From contig NZ_CP045484.1 in NCBI RefSeq assembly GCF_009729055.1, forward strand, positions 310,001 to 374,000: 64,000 bases of DNA, in the 5' to 3' direction. Below are positions 1-8,604 of this stretch, piece by piece (positions within the stretch are counted from its first letter, which is position 1; each line of letters begins with the position of its first letter). Below the pieces are notes generated by a model that saw only the letters and a program-made list of their open reading frames with translations, ran no database searches and was not told where the DNA came from. The stretch is from Sulfurisphaera ohwakuensis (GTDB taxonomy: Archaea > Thermoproteota > Thermoprotei_A > Sulfolobales > Sulfolobaceae). The position numbers were made by a program, and so were the translations under genes.

Positions 1-139
1 TTCTTTCTATTGCTATTTCATCAGATATAACATAATCTCCTACACTCAAATTATCAAAAATTACAATAGCACCTAATTCTTTAATAATATCTGGGACTCC
101 GCTGTTCTTTTCACGATAATCAGCATAAATTCTAAGCAT
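1..139 (-). CDS. xpf: XPF/ERCC4-family structure-specific endonuclease, N-terminal part (cut by window edge)
   Basis: From the ATG at 139 the minus strand reads MLRIYADYREKNSGVPDII and continues through GDYVISDEIAIER to the window edge. The DxRE start and the GDY...ER string are the first motifs of the ERCC4 nuclease core (GDxnERKxxxD), in which the acidic residues bind metal. Crenarchaeal XPF is a short nuclease that works with the PCNA clamp on flap and fork DNA. Only about 46 residues are visible, so the rest of the active site and the C-terminal HhH region cannot be checked. It is the last gene of the minus-strand superoperon, 49 nt after prefoldin beta. Confidence 0.82.
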   Translation of the reverse strand, partial: MLRIYADYREKNSGVPDIIKELGAIVIFDNLSVGDYVISDEIAIER

Positions 140-188
140 CAAGTAATAAATTGAAGTTAGTATAATATAAAATACTTGTTTCAAAAAA

Positions 189-566
189 TTATGCCTTTAC
201 AGCTCCCCCACTTTGGGGATAATACTTTGCAAGTAGTTCATTTACTTTTTTCTGCAAATCTTCTAGTTGTGTTCTCAGTAAGTTTTCTTGTTTCTGATAA
301 GTTCTAGATCTTAATTCTAAAATTTCTTTCCTATCATCTAACTCCTTTTGCACTGTTTCTTTATCTGTTTTAACTAGTAAATTTCCAACTATTTTGTAAA
401 CTGTCGTACCAGCTGGTAATTGAGAGAGCTCTTGAAGTATTTTATTTACTTCTCTTAATTCACTATCTATTACATTTTTTTCAGTAAGAAGTCTATTTAA
501 TTGATCTTGTAATTGTTGTAATTTTACTAATTGTGTTTGAAGTTCAGGGGGAATTCTCTCTGTCAT
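189..566 (-). CDS. pfdB: Prefoldin subunit beta (GimC beta)
   Basis: This 125-residue protein has the usual size and plan of archaeal prefoldin beta: an N-terminal helix rich in Q, L and E (about residues 8-50), a central beta hairpin ([18 protein letters not shown], about 51-68) and a C-terminal helix (about 69-115). The two helices form the antiparallel coiled-coil tentacle that holds unfolded proteins for the thermosome; the hairpins build the alpha2beta4 base. It overlaps the end of the pcc1-like gene by 23 nt, which suggests translational coupling. Prefoldin beta next to pcc1 and the exosome genes is a recurring archaeal arrangement. Confidence 0.93.
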   Translation of the reverse strand: MTERIPPELQTQLVKLQQLQDQLNRLLTEKNVIDSELREVNKILQELSQLPAGTTVYKIVGNLLVKTDKETVQKELDDRKEILELRSRTYQKQENLLRTQLEDLQKKVNELLAKYYPQSGGAVKA

Positions 567-789
567 CCTTATTCACCCTTTTTATTGTCTCCAATATTGT
601 GTATATCCAGGATATATAAGAGTTCATTATAGCTCTACCCCTACTTATTGTAGGTGCTTTTATTATAATTTCCGAGTTCTCTTTATCTATTCGGATATAC
701 TTAGTGTCTATACCCTCTGGTAATACAGAATTAAATATAAGTTGCCTTTCTTCTTCAGTAGAATTAATTAATATTTTTATTTCTATCAT
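544..789 (-). CDS. pcc1: KEOPS complex subunit Pcc1-like
   Basis: An 81-residue protein of the Pcc1 family, the dimerising subunit of KEOPS, which with Kae1, Bud32 and Cgi121 makes N6-threonylcarbamoyl-adenosine 37 in tRNA. The family pattern is a short beta-alpha-beta-beta-alpha domain; here the central strand ([23 protein letters not shown]) carries the typical R-x-x-x-N-S segment before the last helix. It overlaps the Brix gene (26 nt) and prefoldin beta (23 nt), so all three are probably one cistron block. The small size makes the assignment depend on context as well as sequence. Confidence 0.8.
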   Translation of the reverse strand: MIEIKILINSTEEERQLIFNSVLPEGIDTKYIRIDKENSEIIIKAPTISRGRAIMNSYISWIYTILETIKRVNKDDRENSP

Positions 790-1315
790 ATAGCTGAAAT
801 CTAATGATAGGTCCTAATATTTTATCATCTTTCGTGAATTTCAGTTCAAATACATAATTATTGTCTTTTATTATGTAATCTCCATTAGCATACACATCGC
901 AATTTTCAATATATATGTAACCTAGATCAATTAACATATTTTTTATTTTCTGATCTTCAATTTTTCCTATACATCCTCTTTTGATTAATGTTCTATGTAA
1001 TTTTAGTTCTGTAAGTAATGTTACACCATAAATTATAAAGTTATATTTAAGCATTTTTGATGTAAGGTCGTATACTCTAAATCTACCCGGGTTTCCCTTT
1101 ATAACATCGATTATAACTAGATATTTTGAGTTTAAATAAATTGATTTAGCTATAATATCTTTAAGACTTTGTCTACCTCTATTAATCTTTATGGAATTAG
1201 GAAAAACATAAGTCAACTCATTTAAAAAAGTTCTTACTCTTAATGGAGCGTCACGACTTGAAGTAAAAACTATTTCAATACGGTGTATAAGCAAGACCTG
1301 CCCACTTAGCACCAC
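764..1315 (-). CDS. Brix-domain ribosome biogenesis protein (Imp4-like)
   Basis: The 183-residue frame carries the Brix fold: the opening strand and loop IEIVFTSSRDAPLRVRTFLNEL, then a second half (about 60-175) with IYGVTLLTELK. Archaeal Brix proteins are single-domain relatives of Imp4/Rpf1/Ssf1, which bind rRNA during subunit assembly. The frame opens with GTG at 1315 inside the end of L37Ae; an in-frame TTG at 1294, just before the conserved domain, is an equally likely start and would shorten the overlap. The position between L37Ae and pcc1 fits a role in ribosome assembly. Confidence 0.82.
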   Translation of the reverse strand: MVLSGQVLLIHRIEIVFTSSRDAPLRVRTFLNELTYVFPNSIKINRGRQSLKDIIAKSIYLNSKYLVIIDVIKGNPGRFRVYDLTSKMLKYNFIIYGVTLLTELKLHRTLIKRGCIGKIEDQKIKNMLIDLGYIYIENCDVYANGDYIIKDNNYVFELKFTKDDKILGPIIRFQLYDRNKNIN

Positions 1316-1487
1316 ACTTTTTACAATACCATACCCCAGAAGCTATTCTAACCACTTTTCCGGTTGTTTTACATACGGGACATTGATGATCTTGATACCG
1401 TTTTTCCATTATCTCTTTCCATTTCTTCCTGACTGAAGAGCCGTATCGTGCACCAAATCTACCAGCAATTCCTGTAACTTTTCCCAT
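1275..1487 (-). CDS. rpl37ae: 50S ribosomal protein L37Ae (eL43)
   Basis: A 70-residue ribosomal protein with a basic N-terminus (GRFGARYGSSVRKK) and a CxxC...CxxC zinc ribbon: CPVCKT at about 36-41 and CKKCGAKW at about 54-61. This matches archaeal and eukaryotic L37Ae (eL43) in length and motif spacing. It starts 15 nt after rrp42, and its 3' end overlaps the Brix gene start. Placement right after rrp42 is typical of the archaeal exosome superoperon. Confidence 0.95.
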   Translation of the reverse strand: MGKVTGIAGRFGARYGSSVRKKWKEIMEKRYQDHQCPVCKTTGKVVRIASGVWYCKKCGAKWAGLAYTPY

Positions 1488-1502
1488 TTCTAATCACCAT
1501 AA

Positions 1503-2330
1503 TTACATATTAATTTGCTTTTTAAGCTCTTCGAATAATTTCTGTGAAGCTGATCTTGCTAAACTTTCTGCAACATCTACTTCTTGTAAGCTTAAGCTTC
1601 CAAAATTACTCTTTTGCATTCCTACTATTCTACCATCTTGTACGTAAGAGAATGAGATTTTTACATCTGCAATGCTTTCTTCATCTAAACTTGGATCTAC
1701 AACAAGATACTTACCTATTTTAGCAACAGTAACAGTGACTACTGGATAAGCAATTGGAGTTACATCAGTTTTTTCCTCTTTTATTATTTTTACATTATCT
1801 CCTTCTATTTCAACTTTAGGAAGTTTAGTATTATATAGAGCCGCAACTGCTGCTAAAGTACAAGCATCTAATACATTTCCTCCATAATCAAGAACATATA
1901 CATCAACCCATGCAGTCCATACTTTTTTACCTGGTATAATAACTAATTTAGATAGATCAACTGCTTTTGAATCTCTAAGGCTTCTATCCACAACTCTAGC
2001 TAATTCTATAGCATTTTCATCTGGTGGTCCTGGCTCAAATGTCTCGTAAGCTAAAGGAAGGAGTTCTACGTTAACTACTAAGTTTCCTTGGTTTGGGGTA
2101 TCTGGAAACGGTTCTTCCTCCTCTAATTTTACACCGGCTAAAACCATTGTATCTCCTAGTTTTACCAAAGCTGAACCTTCGGCTTTTTTAGCATAATTGA
2201 GTGTAATAGAAATTGGTCTATAATCACTATTCTTTCTTCCATCTAATCTAATACCTCTTTCTAATGCGTTTAATATACTTTCTTTTTTAAGCAAGGAAGT
2301 TATGTTTTGATTAGAAGGCGTGATTGACAT
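1503..2330 (-). CDS. rrp42: Exosome subunit Rrp42 (inactive RNase PH-like)
   Basis: A 275-residue RNase PH-fold protein. In the archaeal exosome Rrp42 alternates with Rrp41 in a hexameric ring; it lacks the phosphorolytic catalytic residues but helps bind RNA. GIRLDGR at about 26-32 and the GSALVKLGDTMVLAGVKLE strand are hallmarks of the family, and the length is typical. The ATG at 2330 follows a strong Shine-Dalgarno (AAAGGAGG) that lies near the end of rrp41, only 2 nt away, so the two ring subunits are probably made in equal amounts by coupled translation. Confidence 0.96.
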   Translation of the reverse strand: MSITPSNQNITSLLKKESILNALERGIRLDGRKNSDYRPISITLNYAKKAEGSALVKLGDTMVLAGVKLEEEEPFPDTPNQGNLVVNVELLPLAYETFEPGPPDENAIELARVVDRSLRDSKAVDLSKLVIIPGKKVWTAWVDVYVLDYGGNVLDACTLAAVAALYNTKLPKVEIEGDNVKIIKEEKTDVTPIAYPVVTVTVAKIGKYLVVDPSLDEESIADVKISFSYVQDGRIVGMQKSNFGSLSLQEVDVAESLARSASQKLFEELKKQINM

Positions 2331-2332
2331 TT

Positions 2333-3064
2333 TTATTCCTCCTTTAATTCTGCATATTTGCTCCTAATGGCTTCTTTTTCTAAATTATATATTGTTTCAA
2401 TTCCTTTTTGAGCCATCTCTAATGCTTGTCTAAACTCTTGAGGTGTCATATTTCCATTTAGTTGAAGTAACGCAACTTGCTTAAGTGACGGCATCATAGC
2501 TACTGGCATATCAGCTTCTCCCCACATATCTTCTGGCTCGTTTAAATCTAATACTAAAACTCCATCCGCTTTTCCTACTGCTACACCAGCTATTAAGTCT
2601 CTCATAGGAATTCCTGCATCAGCCAAAGCCATAGATGCAGCCATTAAAGAAACTAATCTTGTTCCTGCATCTGCTTGTAAAACTTCCATGAATACATCTA
2701 TAACAGTTCTTGGAAATAATTCTACTAAGATTGTTGATTCTAATGCTTCCCTTATTACTTTAGACAGTTCTATTTCTCTTCGACTAGGAGCAGGATTTTT
2801 TCTTTCATCAGTAGAGAAAGGAGTCATATGGTATCTAACTCTTAATACGGCTCTATCTGGCAAAGCTAAATGTCTAGGATGCATTTCTTTTGGGCCATAA
2901 ACTGCTGCAATAACTTTTGTATTTCCCATTTCGAATATTGCTGAGCCGTCAGCATTCTTCAAAACGCCCAATTCTATCTTTATAGGTCTCATTTCATCTG
3001 GCCTTCTACCGTCTAATCGTAGTCCATTATCAAGTATTAGCCTCGGTTTTTGTAGCTGAATCAT
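2333..3064 (-). CDS. rrp41: Exosome subunit Rrp41 (catalytic RNase PH-like)
   Basis: The catalytic ring subunit of the archaeal exosome: 3'-5' phosphorolysis of RNA, and tailing in reverse. It shows [22 protein letters not shown] and the phosphate/metal region [26 protein letters not shown], with the conserved QADAGTR motif intact. The frame is open to a GTG at 3076, but GGTGAG lies 7 nt before the ATG at 3064, so I chose the ATG (244 residues). It overlaps the end of rrp4, consistent with coupled synthesis of cap and ring subunits. Confidence 0.96.
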   Translation of the reverse strand: MIQLQKPRLILDNGLRLDGRRPDEMRPIKIELGVLKNADGSAIFEMGNTKVIAAVYGPKEMHPRHLALPDRAVLRVRYHMTPFSTDERKNPAPSRREIELSKVIREALESTILVELFPRTVIDVFMEVLQADAGTRLVSLMAASMALADAGIPMRDLIAGVAVGKADGVLVLDLNEPEDMWGEADMPVAMMPSLKQVALLQLNGNMTPQEFRQALEMAQKGIETIYNLEKEAIRSKYAELKEE

Positions 3065-3773
3065 TTTTTGTCTCACCTAATTTTTCTCTCAAAAACTTTC
3101 TTATTTTTTCCGTTAGTCCTTTTATATGAGATTCTTTTTCTATAATCTGAATAGCTTCAACTAAAGCTTCTTCAATCATCTTAGTAGCACAATTAGCTAG
3201 TATTCTTCCATTTTGAGCAACAAGAATTTCACAGCCTGTTTCGCTAGTTAATGTGTCAAGCATGCTTCTGTTTTTCCCGATTACTCTCGGGACTTTTACT
3301 GGAGGTATATCAATTACGATTCCGCTAGATACTCTTCCTAAACCTTTCCCTTTTATAGATAAAATAGGATTTATCGTTCTATCATAGGTTTCTATTTTAG
3401 CAATTACGTAATCTCCCAAATTAAGGTATCTACGCAAGTCCTCTCCGGGGCTAACTGGCCTACCTAAGAATGAAGAAGCTGGTAAGTATGCAGAATAAGG
3501 TGATTTTATATCCAGAACCCATCCATAAATTTCAACATCTTCTATTAATCCAATAACTGTATCACCAACTTTCGGGATATATCTATGTCCTTCTAATGGA
3601 ACTATCTCAAATAAATTTTCCTTAACTTCTATTAAACCTGTTATGGACGAATAATATTTATTTCCTATCTTATAATAATATGGTGACCATGGTATTTGAA
3701 AGTCTCCTTCGGCAATTAAATCTCCAGGAGTGACTATGCTTCTATCCTCAAAATATATCTTACTATTAGACAT
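3030..3773 (-). CDS. rrp4: Exosome cap subunit Rrp4 (S1/KH RNA-binding)
   Basis: A 247-residue protein with the three parts of Rrp4: an N-terminal domain ([16 protein letters not shown]), an S1 domain (about 68-140, [22 protein letters not shown]) and a KH domain (about 155-220) with the variant GxxG loop IGKNRSMLD. Rrp4 trimers sit on top of the Rrp41/Rrp42 ring and feed RNA into the pore. It lies 7 nt after SBDS and overlaps the rrp41 start. The tail after the KH domain is charged and probably flexible. Confidence 0.96.
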   Translation of the reverse strand: MSNSKIYFEDRSIVTPGDLIAEGDFQIPWSPYYYKIGNKYYSSITGLIEVKENLFEIVPLEGHRYIPKVGDTVIGLIEDVEIYGWVLDIKSPYSAYLPASSFLGRPVSPGEDLRRYLNLGDYVIAKIETYDRTINPILSIKGKGLGRVSSGIVIDIPPVKVPRVIGKNRSMLDTLTSETGCEILVAQNGRILANCATKMIEEALVEAIQIIEKESHIKGLTEKIRKFLREKLGETKNDSATKTEANT

Positions 3774-3780
3774 TTTTATC

Positions 3781-4482
3781 TCACTTCACTTGAAGAATCT
3801 TTACTTCAACTTCTCCTTTAGTCAGAGAATTTAACTTATCTATAACTTCCTGTTGCATTCCTGCTGGGATTTCTAATTCAGCTATTAAAGTGCCATCACC
3901 TAGCCAATTAGTCTTCTTTACTTCACCCAAATTATGGAGTTGTGACTTTACTTTCGAACTATGTTTTGGATCAACTTTTATTTCTATTAACGCTTTAGCA
4001 ACTTTTATAGGAATCACTTTAGCTATTTCTTTTATTATTTGCAATGCTTGTCCCTCTACATCTTTATTAGGATCTATTTGGACTCTAGCTTGCTCCATTG
4101 CCATTTCAATTCGAGTTCTAGGTATAGGTAAATGAGTTTTAGGATCTATAGCGTTTCTTGAAATATAATCTATTATTTGTTTCTTTTTATTCTCTATCAT
4201 TTCTTTCCTTTGCTCTGCAGTCACTTGAATTTCTCCTTTAAGAATTATTTGTCGTGCGATTTCCTCAAAGTCAGTGGTTCCAAAAACTTTTTTTAAAGCT
4301 GAAGGAGACGCTTTAAGCCCTTTTTTTACATCCTTATATATTTCATCGGATACAACAACATCAGACAAACTTATACTTTTCCCACTTTTTAATTCGTTAG
4401 CTTCTTTAGGTTTTACTAGTATTTCAAATCTTTCACCACCATGCTCATATCTAGCGATAACATATTCTTCTTTCTTGGTCAT
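3781..4482 (-). CDS. SBDS family ribosome maturation protein (Sdo1 homolog)
   Basis: A 233-residue protein with the three SBDS domains: the N-terminal FYSH domain (YVIARYEHGGERFEILVKP, about 6-90), a central three-helix bundle with PLPRTRIE at about 118-125, and a C-terminal ferredoxin-like domain ending in EVEVKILQVK. In eukaryotes SBDS acts with EFL1 to release eIF6 from the 60S subunit; the archaeal protein is thought to do the equivalent step on the 50S. Its place in the exosome superoperon, between psmA and rrp4, is conserved in many archaea. Confidence 0.95.
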   Translation of the reverse strand: MTKKEEYVIARYEHGGERFEILVKPKEANELKSGKSISLSDVVVSDEIYKDVKKGLKASPSALKKVFGTTDFEEIARQIILKGEIQVTAEQRKEMIENKKKQIIDYISRNAIDPKTHLPIPRTRIEMAMEQARVQIDPNKDVEGQALQIIKEIAKVIPIKVAKALIEIKVDPKHSSKVKSQLHNLGEVKKTNWLGDGTLIAELEIPAGMQQEVIDKLNSLTKGEVEVKILQVK

Positions 4483-4501
4483 GAAATTATTTTCACCCCA
4501 A

Positions 4502-5230
4502 TTATAATTTTTGTAATATTGATGCTCTTTCTTCGAAACTCATCTTTCTAAACATTCCGGAATCTACATCTGCAAATCCAACTTCAATATTAGAAGGTGC
4601 AAGTTTTTCTCCGGGTTTAAGAGTAGACGCTAAGGCTCTAATTCCTAGTAATATTGTATCTTGCATATTGAGATCTTCTCTATAGTTTTTCTCAAAGTAT
4701 TCTGTTGCGGTATATCCACCTTGTCCAATAGCTACAGCATAGTAAGGCATAAACTGACCGCTTGGCTCTGTCATTAATAATTTTGGAGTTTTTCCTCTAT
4801 CAATACCACCTATAATTAAAGCAACACCAAAGGGTCTTACTCCACCGTGTTGGGTATACATTTGTTTTACATCTGAAACTAATTTTGTAAGATAGTCAAT
4901 ATTGATAGGTTCATCATATATTAACCTATGCTGAAGTGCTTGAGATCTAGCATAATCAATTAATATTCTTCCGTCTGAGGCTAATCCAGCAAAGCTACAT
5001 CCTACATGGTCATCAAGGATAAAGACTTTTTCTATGCTATCAACATCAAGAAGTTGGGTGGCTTTTCTTTTTTCTCCAATGAGAACAACTCCAGCTTTTG
5101 TTTTTACCCCTAAAGTAGTCCAACCTTTCTTTACTGCCTCAAAGGCATAATCTACTTGATATAATGATCCATCTGGAGAAAATATTGTTATAGCTCTATC
5201 ATATCCCATTGCTGCCGGTCCAAATGCCAA
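4502..5230 (-). CDS. psmA: Proteasome subunit alpha
   Basis: A 242-residue alpha subunit of the 20S proteasome. The N-terminal signature GYDRAITIFSPDGSLYQVDYAFEAVKKG includes the YDR gate residues and is diagnostic; the alpha rings control substrate entry and dock the AAA unfoldase. No catalytic threonine is expected or seen. It sits 19 nt before SBDS and follows the C/D-box sRNA. The beta subunit is encoded far away at about 30 kb, so the two ring types are not in one operon. Confidence 0.97.
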   Translation of the reverse strand: MAFGPAAMGYDRAITIFSPDGSLYQVDYAFEAVKKGWTTLGVKTKAGVVLIGEKRKATQLLDVDSIEKVFILDDHVGCSFAGLASDGRILIDYARSQALQHRLIYDEPINIDYLTKLVSDVKQMYTQHGGVRPFGVALIIGGIDRGKTPKLLMTEPSGQFMPYYAVAIGQGGYTATEYFEKNYREDLNMQDTILLGIRALASTLKPGEKLAPSNIEVGFADVDSGMFRKMSFEERASILQKL

Positions 5231-5272
5231 ATTTCTTCTCCCAATATCAGTAGATATAATAAGTGTTAAAAA

Positions 5273-5333
5273 GTGTTATCAGTTCGTCGCGTGTTCATCA
5301 TGATACAGTCTGGGACGGCATCATCACTCAATT
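5273..5333 (-). ncRNA. C/D-box guide sRNA, overlapping the end of rnp2
   Basis: On the minus strand the parts are: box C GUGAUGA (5327-5321), a 12-nt guide (5320-5309), D' CUGU (5308-5305), a 3-nt spacer, box C' AUGAUGA (5301-5295), a second 12-nt guide (5294-5283), and box D CUGA (5282-5279). The spacing matches the archaeal double-guide C/D sRNA that directs fibrillarin 2'-O-methylation with L7Ae and Nop5. The guides are UGCCGUCCCAGA and ACACGCGACGAA; the targets were not identified. The rnp2 stop codon TGA (5326-5324) lies inside box C. The patch is clearly more GC-rich than its surroundings. Confidence 0.85.
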
Positions 5334-5746
5334 CCTATTAATCGTTTAGCCCTTTTTAAACTTCCTGTAGTTCTTCTAGGTACAAGAAGAACTTCCTTAT
5401 TCTTAATCTTTTTTATCAAAGGTAAGCTTGCTATAATAATCTTATAGCCTATTCTATTAGTAGATATAATACCACGATTATTATATATCATAATAACTTT
5501 AGGATTTGAAAGATCTAGCCAAATTTTTCCTCCTAATTCCTTTACTGAGTTTCTCACTGCTTCTTCAATTTCCCTTATTTCGAAGTTATCTTCACTGATT
5601 ATATCAAAAATAACATATCTTTTAGCTCTTGTATCCCTCTTATTTTTAATTTTTTTAATATAGATTATTCTAGTTCTATATGAGAAAATAACCATAACAG
5701 TAAGAACTAAAAGCCAGATTAAAAGTAGTAAGTTAAGAATGTTCAT
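5324..5746 (-). CDS. rnp2: RNase P protein component 2 (Pop5) with N-terminal membrane helix
   Basis: The C-terminal two thirds fit Pop5/Rnp2: RYVIFDIISEDNFEIREIEEAVRN followed by GIISTNRIGYKIIIASLPLI. Pop5 pairs with Rpp30 to activate the catalytic domain of RNase P RNA for tRNA 5' maturation. The frame is open to 5812, but the ATG at 5746 (140 residues) just overlaps the end of rnp3 and is the more natural start. The odd part is the first 23 residues, a hydrophobic stretch (LNLLLLIWLLVLTVMVIF) followed by basic residues, which looks like a membrane anchor. The stop codon is part of box C of the downstream sRNA. Confidence 0.85.
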   Translation of the reverse strand: MNILNLLLLIWLLVLTVMVIFSYRTRIIYIKKIKNKRDTRAKRYVIFDIISEDNFEIREIEEAVRNSVKELGGKIWLDLSNPKVIMIYNNRGIISTNRIGYKIIIASLPLIKKIKNKEVLLVPRRTTGSLKRAKRLIGIE

Positions 5747-6278
5747 ACTTTGAAATAAGTCTTTGTGGTGAAAAATAAATCCAATCAATCGCCTCTTCTT
5801 CGTCTGCTCCATGAATAACTAGTAAGTTTATTTTAGACAAAGGAGGCCAGATCTCTCCTAAAGAACTTGCACAAGAAGATATTAAAGGGACAGATATCCA
5901 CTTGTAGGACCATATTATAAATTTTCTTAAAACAAATGAATTTAAGTGGCGTAATTGGATTTCTACTGGTTTTTCATATTCTCTGATTAAATTGAGCATT
6001 GTCTTTTTGAATATATGAGTATTTTCTATGGATAATATAACACCACTTATTCTATCATCTATAATAGAATATTTCAACGCATCCACGCTTAGTGGTTTTA
6101 CAAACACTAGACTCTTAGGATTTGATTTAAGAAAATTTACAATGCTCTTAGAATTCTTAGCTTCTATACTTATCCTTCTATGTCCCATTAAATGATCCTC
6201 TGATAAAAAGTAATCATATCCTACCTTTTTTAGATAGTTAAAAAGAGCTGAATTAAGTATGCAAGTTTCTATTAGCAA
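5733..6278 (-). CDS. rnp3: RNase P protein component 3 (Rpp30)
   Basis: A 181-residue protein of the Rpp30 family, a PHP-like TIM barrel that binds Pop5 and the RNase P RNA. The order of strands and helices (RRISIEAKNSKSIVNFL, VKPLSVDALKYSIIDDRISGVIL, and the late VPLISSCASSLGEIWPP) is typical of short crenarchaeal Rpp30. The frame overlaps the upstream COG1325-type gene by 26 nt and the downstream rnp2 by about 14 nt, so the two interacting RNase P subunits are translationally linked. Confidence 0.86.
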   Translation of the reverse strand: MLIETCILNSALFNYLKKVGYDYFLSEDHLMGHRRISIEAKNSKSIVNFLKSNPKSLVFVKPLSVDALKYSIIDDRISGVILSIENTHIFKKTMLNLIREYEKPVEIQLRHLNSFVLRKFIIWSYKWISVPLISSCASSLGEIWPPLSKINLLVIHGADEEEAIDWIYFSPQRLISKYEHS

Positions 6279-6696
6279 TTTGTTTCAACTCTTCTTTAAG
6301 TTGCTCCGTAACTTTTCCTTTAAAGCTCATTATTATTTTAATTATATCATCACCATCTTTTAAGCTAATTTTCTTCTCTGCAATAAATCGTTGTTTATCT
6401 ATTCTTAAATGAAGTTTACTTCCTTCCATTCTTTCATCTAATGTCGATAATAAAAGTATTAAATCAGCATAATCAAAAGAGTTAAATATCTTATTTGCAA
6501 CCTCAGTGGCATTTTTTCCACTCAGTTTATATTCTATGATTTCAATAGAATTACCATAATGGCCTTCGGCTTTCGTTTCTATTAACTCTGAGGATTTTAA
6601 AATACTTCCAAAAAAATCTCCTAAAGCCACTAAAATTTTATCTTTATTTTCAGTCTCATGACAAAAAATTATAATAGATAAGTTTGAGAGTTTCAT
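6253..6696 (-). CDS. Exosome-associated RNA-binding protein (COG1325-type)
   Basis: A 147-residue protein matching the archaeal family often annotated as a predicted exosome subunit (COG1325/RNA_binding type): an N-terminal beta-alpha domain containing [22 protein letters not shown], the ...[18 protein letters not shown] strand, and the segment [18 protein letters not shown]. No enzyme motif is visible. Genes of this family sit between L15e and the RNase P subunit genes in many archaea, which is the main reason it is linked to RNA processing. It overlaps L15e by 4 nt and rnp3 by 26 nt. Its biochemical role is not established. Confidence 0.8.
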   Translation of the reverse strand: MKLSNLSIIIFCHETENKDKILVALGDFFGSILKSSELIETKAEGHYGNSIEIIEYKLSGKNATEVANKIFNSFDYADLILLLSTLDERMEGSKLHLRIDKQRFIAEKKISLKDGDDIIKIIMSFKGKVTEQLKEELKQIANRNLHT

Positions 6697-7340
6697 TTCC
6701 CAGGTAATTTATCGTAGTTTTGAAGCCTATAATACTTAGTTGCTTCATGTCTCTTCTTTTGTTCTCTTTCTTTTTCTTTTTTCTTCCACTTATGCTTTAC
6801 AGTACCCTTAAGTCCTCTACTCTTTAATAAACCTCTAGCTTTCTTTCCAGCACTAGTTAGACCTCTAAATACTCTCTTTCTATTAGCAGGATCTTGTAAC
6901 CACTTTAAGTTTGGATCCGACTTTATTACGGGGTGATTTGGATCAATCATAATAATCTCATAATATTTATACATTCCATCCTCGCCAACGTAATAACTAC
7001 CTAAGACCTCTAAATTGGGGAACTTTCTTGCAGCTTTCTCCTCTGCTATCCATCTATATCCTTTAGCTGGAGAATAACCATAAACTCCCATTCTTTTTGG
7101 CCTTCTCCCACTGTTTGGTCTAGGCTTATTTAGTCCTCCTCTTCTTACTCTAACTCTGACCACAACGAAACCTTGTTTAGCCTTATAACCTATTGCTCTA
7201 GCTCTATTTAACCTTGTGGGCTTGTCTATTCTCTCAACAGCTGGACTTTTTCTCCACTCTATTAATCTTTGTCGTAACACTTTTTTCCACTCATCAGACT
7301 GCCATGTTTGTTCTATATAATTATACATAGATGATGTCAT
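6693..7340 (-). CDS. rpl15e: 50S ribosomal protein L15e (eL15)
   Basis: A 215-residue, very basic protein recognised by [28 protein letters not shown], by [45 protein letters not shown] and by the tail [20 protein letters not shown], all typical of archaeal and eukaryotic L15e. It lies deep in the large subunit near the tunnel. It is the first gene of the minus-strand superoperon. The ATG at 7340 has AGGAGA 4 nt upstream, unusual for a promoter-proximal gene in this often leaderless lineage. Confidence 0.97.
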   Translation of the reverse strand: MTSSMYNYIEQTWQSDEWKKVLRQRLIEWRKSPAVERIDKPTRLNRARAIGYKAKQGFVVVRVRVRRGGLNKPRPNSGRRPKRMGVYGYSPAKGYRWIAEEKAARKFPNLEVLGSYYVGEDGMYKYYEIIMIDPNHPVIKSDPNLKWLQDPANRKRVFRGLTSAGKKARGLLKSRGLKGTVKHKWKKKEKEREQKKRHEATKYYRLQNYDKLPGK

Positions 7341-7401
7341 TATTCTCCTAATGTTAAAATGAGCAACTACTTAATAAATGTGTTTCTCCACATTATCATG
7401 A
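7341..7401. promoter_or_regulatory. Divergent promoter region, L15e superoperon / YchF-like GTPase
   Basis: This 61-nt gap separates two divergent genes. On the plus strand TTAATAAA at 7371-7378 is centred about 27 nt before the ATG at 7402, the spacing expected of a leaderless archaeal transcript. The minus-strand superoperon must start here too, with AT-rich TATA-like sequence around 7355-7375 and a GGAG ribosome site close to the L15e start. Confidence 0.5.
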
Positions 7402-8604
7402 ATGATAACTATTGGTTTAATTGGAAAAACCAATGTAGGTAAAAGCACATTTTTCTCTGCAGCTACATTAATAGACGTACCTATTGCAAATAGACCATTT
7501 GTAACTATAGAGCCAAATGTAGGAATAGCATATGTAAAGAAGAAATGTGTTCATGTAGAGTTTGGCGTAAAATGTAATCCTAAAAATTCTATATGTATAG
7601 GAGATTATAGGTTTATTCCAGTAAAACTGGTTGATGTAGCTGGTTTAATTCCTGGTGCACATGAAGGAAGAGGGCTTGGAAATAAATTTCTAGATGATTT
7701 AAGGAAAGCTGATGTTTTGATTCATGTAATAGATGCTAGTGGTTCTACTAATGAAGAAGGAATACCTGTAGCACCTGGCTCAAGAGACCCAGAAGAAGAT
7801 ATATCTTTTATAGAGAAGGAAATTGAAGAATGGTTCTATTCAATTATAAGTAAAGATTGGCAGAAGTTTGCAAGGACGGTAGATCTTTCAAATAAAGATC
7901 CAATAGACGAATTATTATCAAAACTCTCTGGATTATCTATTAATAAATATCATATAATAGAAACATTAAGGGAAACTAAACTAGAAAATTTAAAATTGAT
8001 GCAATGGAGTGAAGAAGATTTAAGAAACTTTGCGAGAAAGTTAAGAGAAATATCAAAGCCCATAGTTATAGCGGCTAATAAGGCCGATATTCCAGAGTCA
8101 AGAAAATTTATCGAGAAGTTAAAGCGAAAATATAATTATGTTATTCCTACTAGTGCTGAGGCAGAACTAGCTCTCAGAAAAGCAAGTAAAGCGGGAATTA
8201 TAGAATATATTCCAGGAGAGAAAGATTTTAAGATATTAAAGGAGTTAAATCCTAAACAGAAAGAAGCATTGGATTATATAAAGAAAAATGTACTAGAAAT
8301 TTACGGAAGCACGGGTGTTCAAGAAGCACTAAATACGGCTGTATTTGGTGCTTTATCTATGATAGTCGTATATCCCGTGGAAGATGAAAAGAAGTTAACT
8401 GATCATAATGGTAATACATTACCCGATGCAATCTTAATAAAGAAAGGATCTTCGCCCAAGGACTTGGCAAGTGTTATTCATTCTGAATTGGCCAAAGGTT
8501 TTCTCTTTGCGATAAACGTTAAAAAGAAAGTAAGAGTAGGTGAGGAATATCAATTACAAGATGGGGATGTAATAAAAATAGTGTCATCAACTGCTAGACC
8601 TTGA
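7402..8604 (+). CDS. YchF/Obg-family GTPase (Ygr210-like)
   Basis: A 400-residue translation-associated GTPase. G1 is GKTNVGKST (8-16), G3 is DVAGLIPGAHEGRGLGNKF (about 79-97), G4 is ANKAD (about 226-230) and G5 is SAEAE. The C-terminal TGS-like domain ends in VGEEYQLQDGDVIKIVSS. The inserted cysteine-containing loop (VEFGVKCNPKNSIC) after strand 2 is typical of the archaeal/Ygr210 branch. It is expected to bind ribosomes and hydrolyse GTP or ATP; its exact role in archaea is not settled. It is a single-gene transcript and overlaps the convergent nucleotidyltransferase gene by 11 nt at its 3' end. Confidence 0.93.
   Translation: MITIGLIGKTNVGKSTFFSAATLIDVPIANRPFVTIEPNVGIAYVKKKCVHVEFGVKCNPKNSICIGDYRFIPVKLVDVAGLIPGAHEGRGLGNKFLDDLRKADVLIHVIDASGSTNEEGIPVAPGSRDPEEDISFIEKEIEEWFYSIISKDWQKFARTVDLSNKDPIDELLSKLSGLSINKYHIIETLRETKLENLKLMQWSEEDLRNFARKLREISKPIVIAANKADIPESRKFIEKLKRKYNYVIPTSAEAELALRKASKAGIIEYIPGEKDFKILKELNPKQKEALDYIKKNVLEIYGSTGVQEALNTAVFGALSMIVVYPVEDEKKLTDHNGNTLPDAILIKKGSSPKDLASVIHSELAKGFLFAINVKKKVRVGEEYQLQDGDVIKIVSSTARP

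Noticed and set aside
2688-2900. Plus-strand frame antisense to rrp41
   Set aside because: It lies fully inside a well-supported conserved gene and has no family resemblance, as with the other frames opposite conserved genes.
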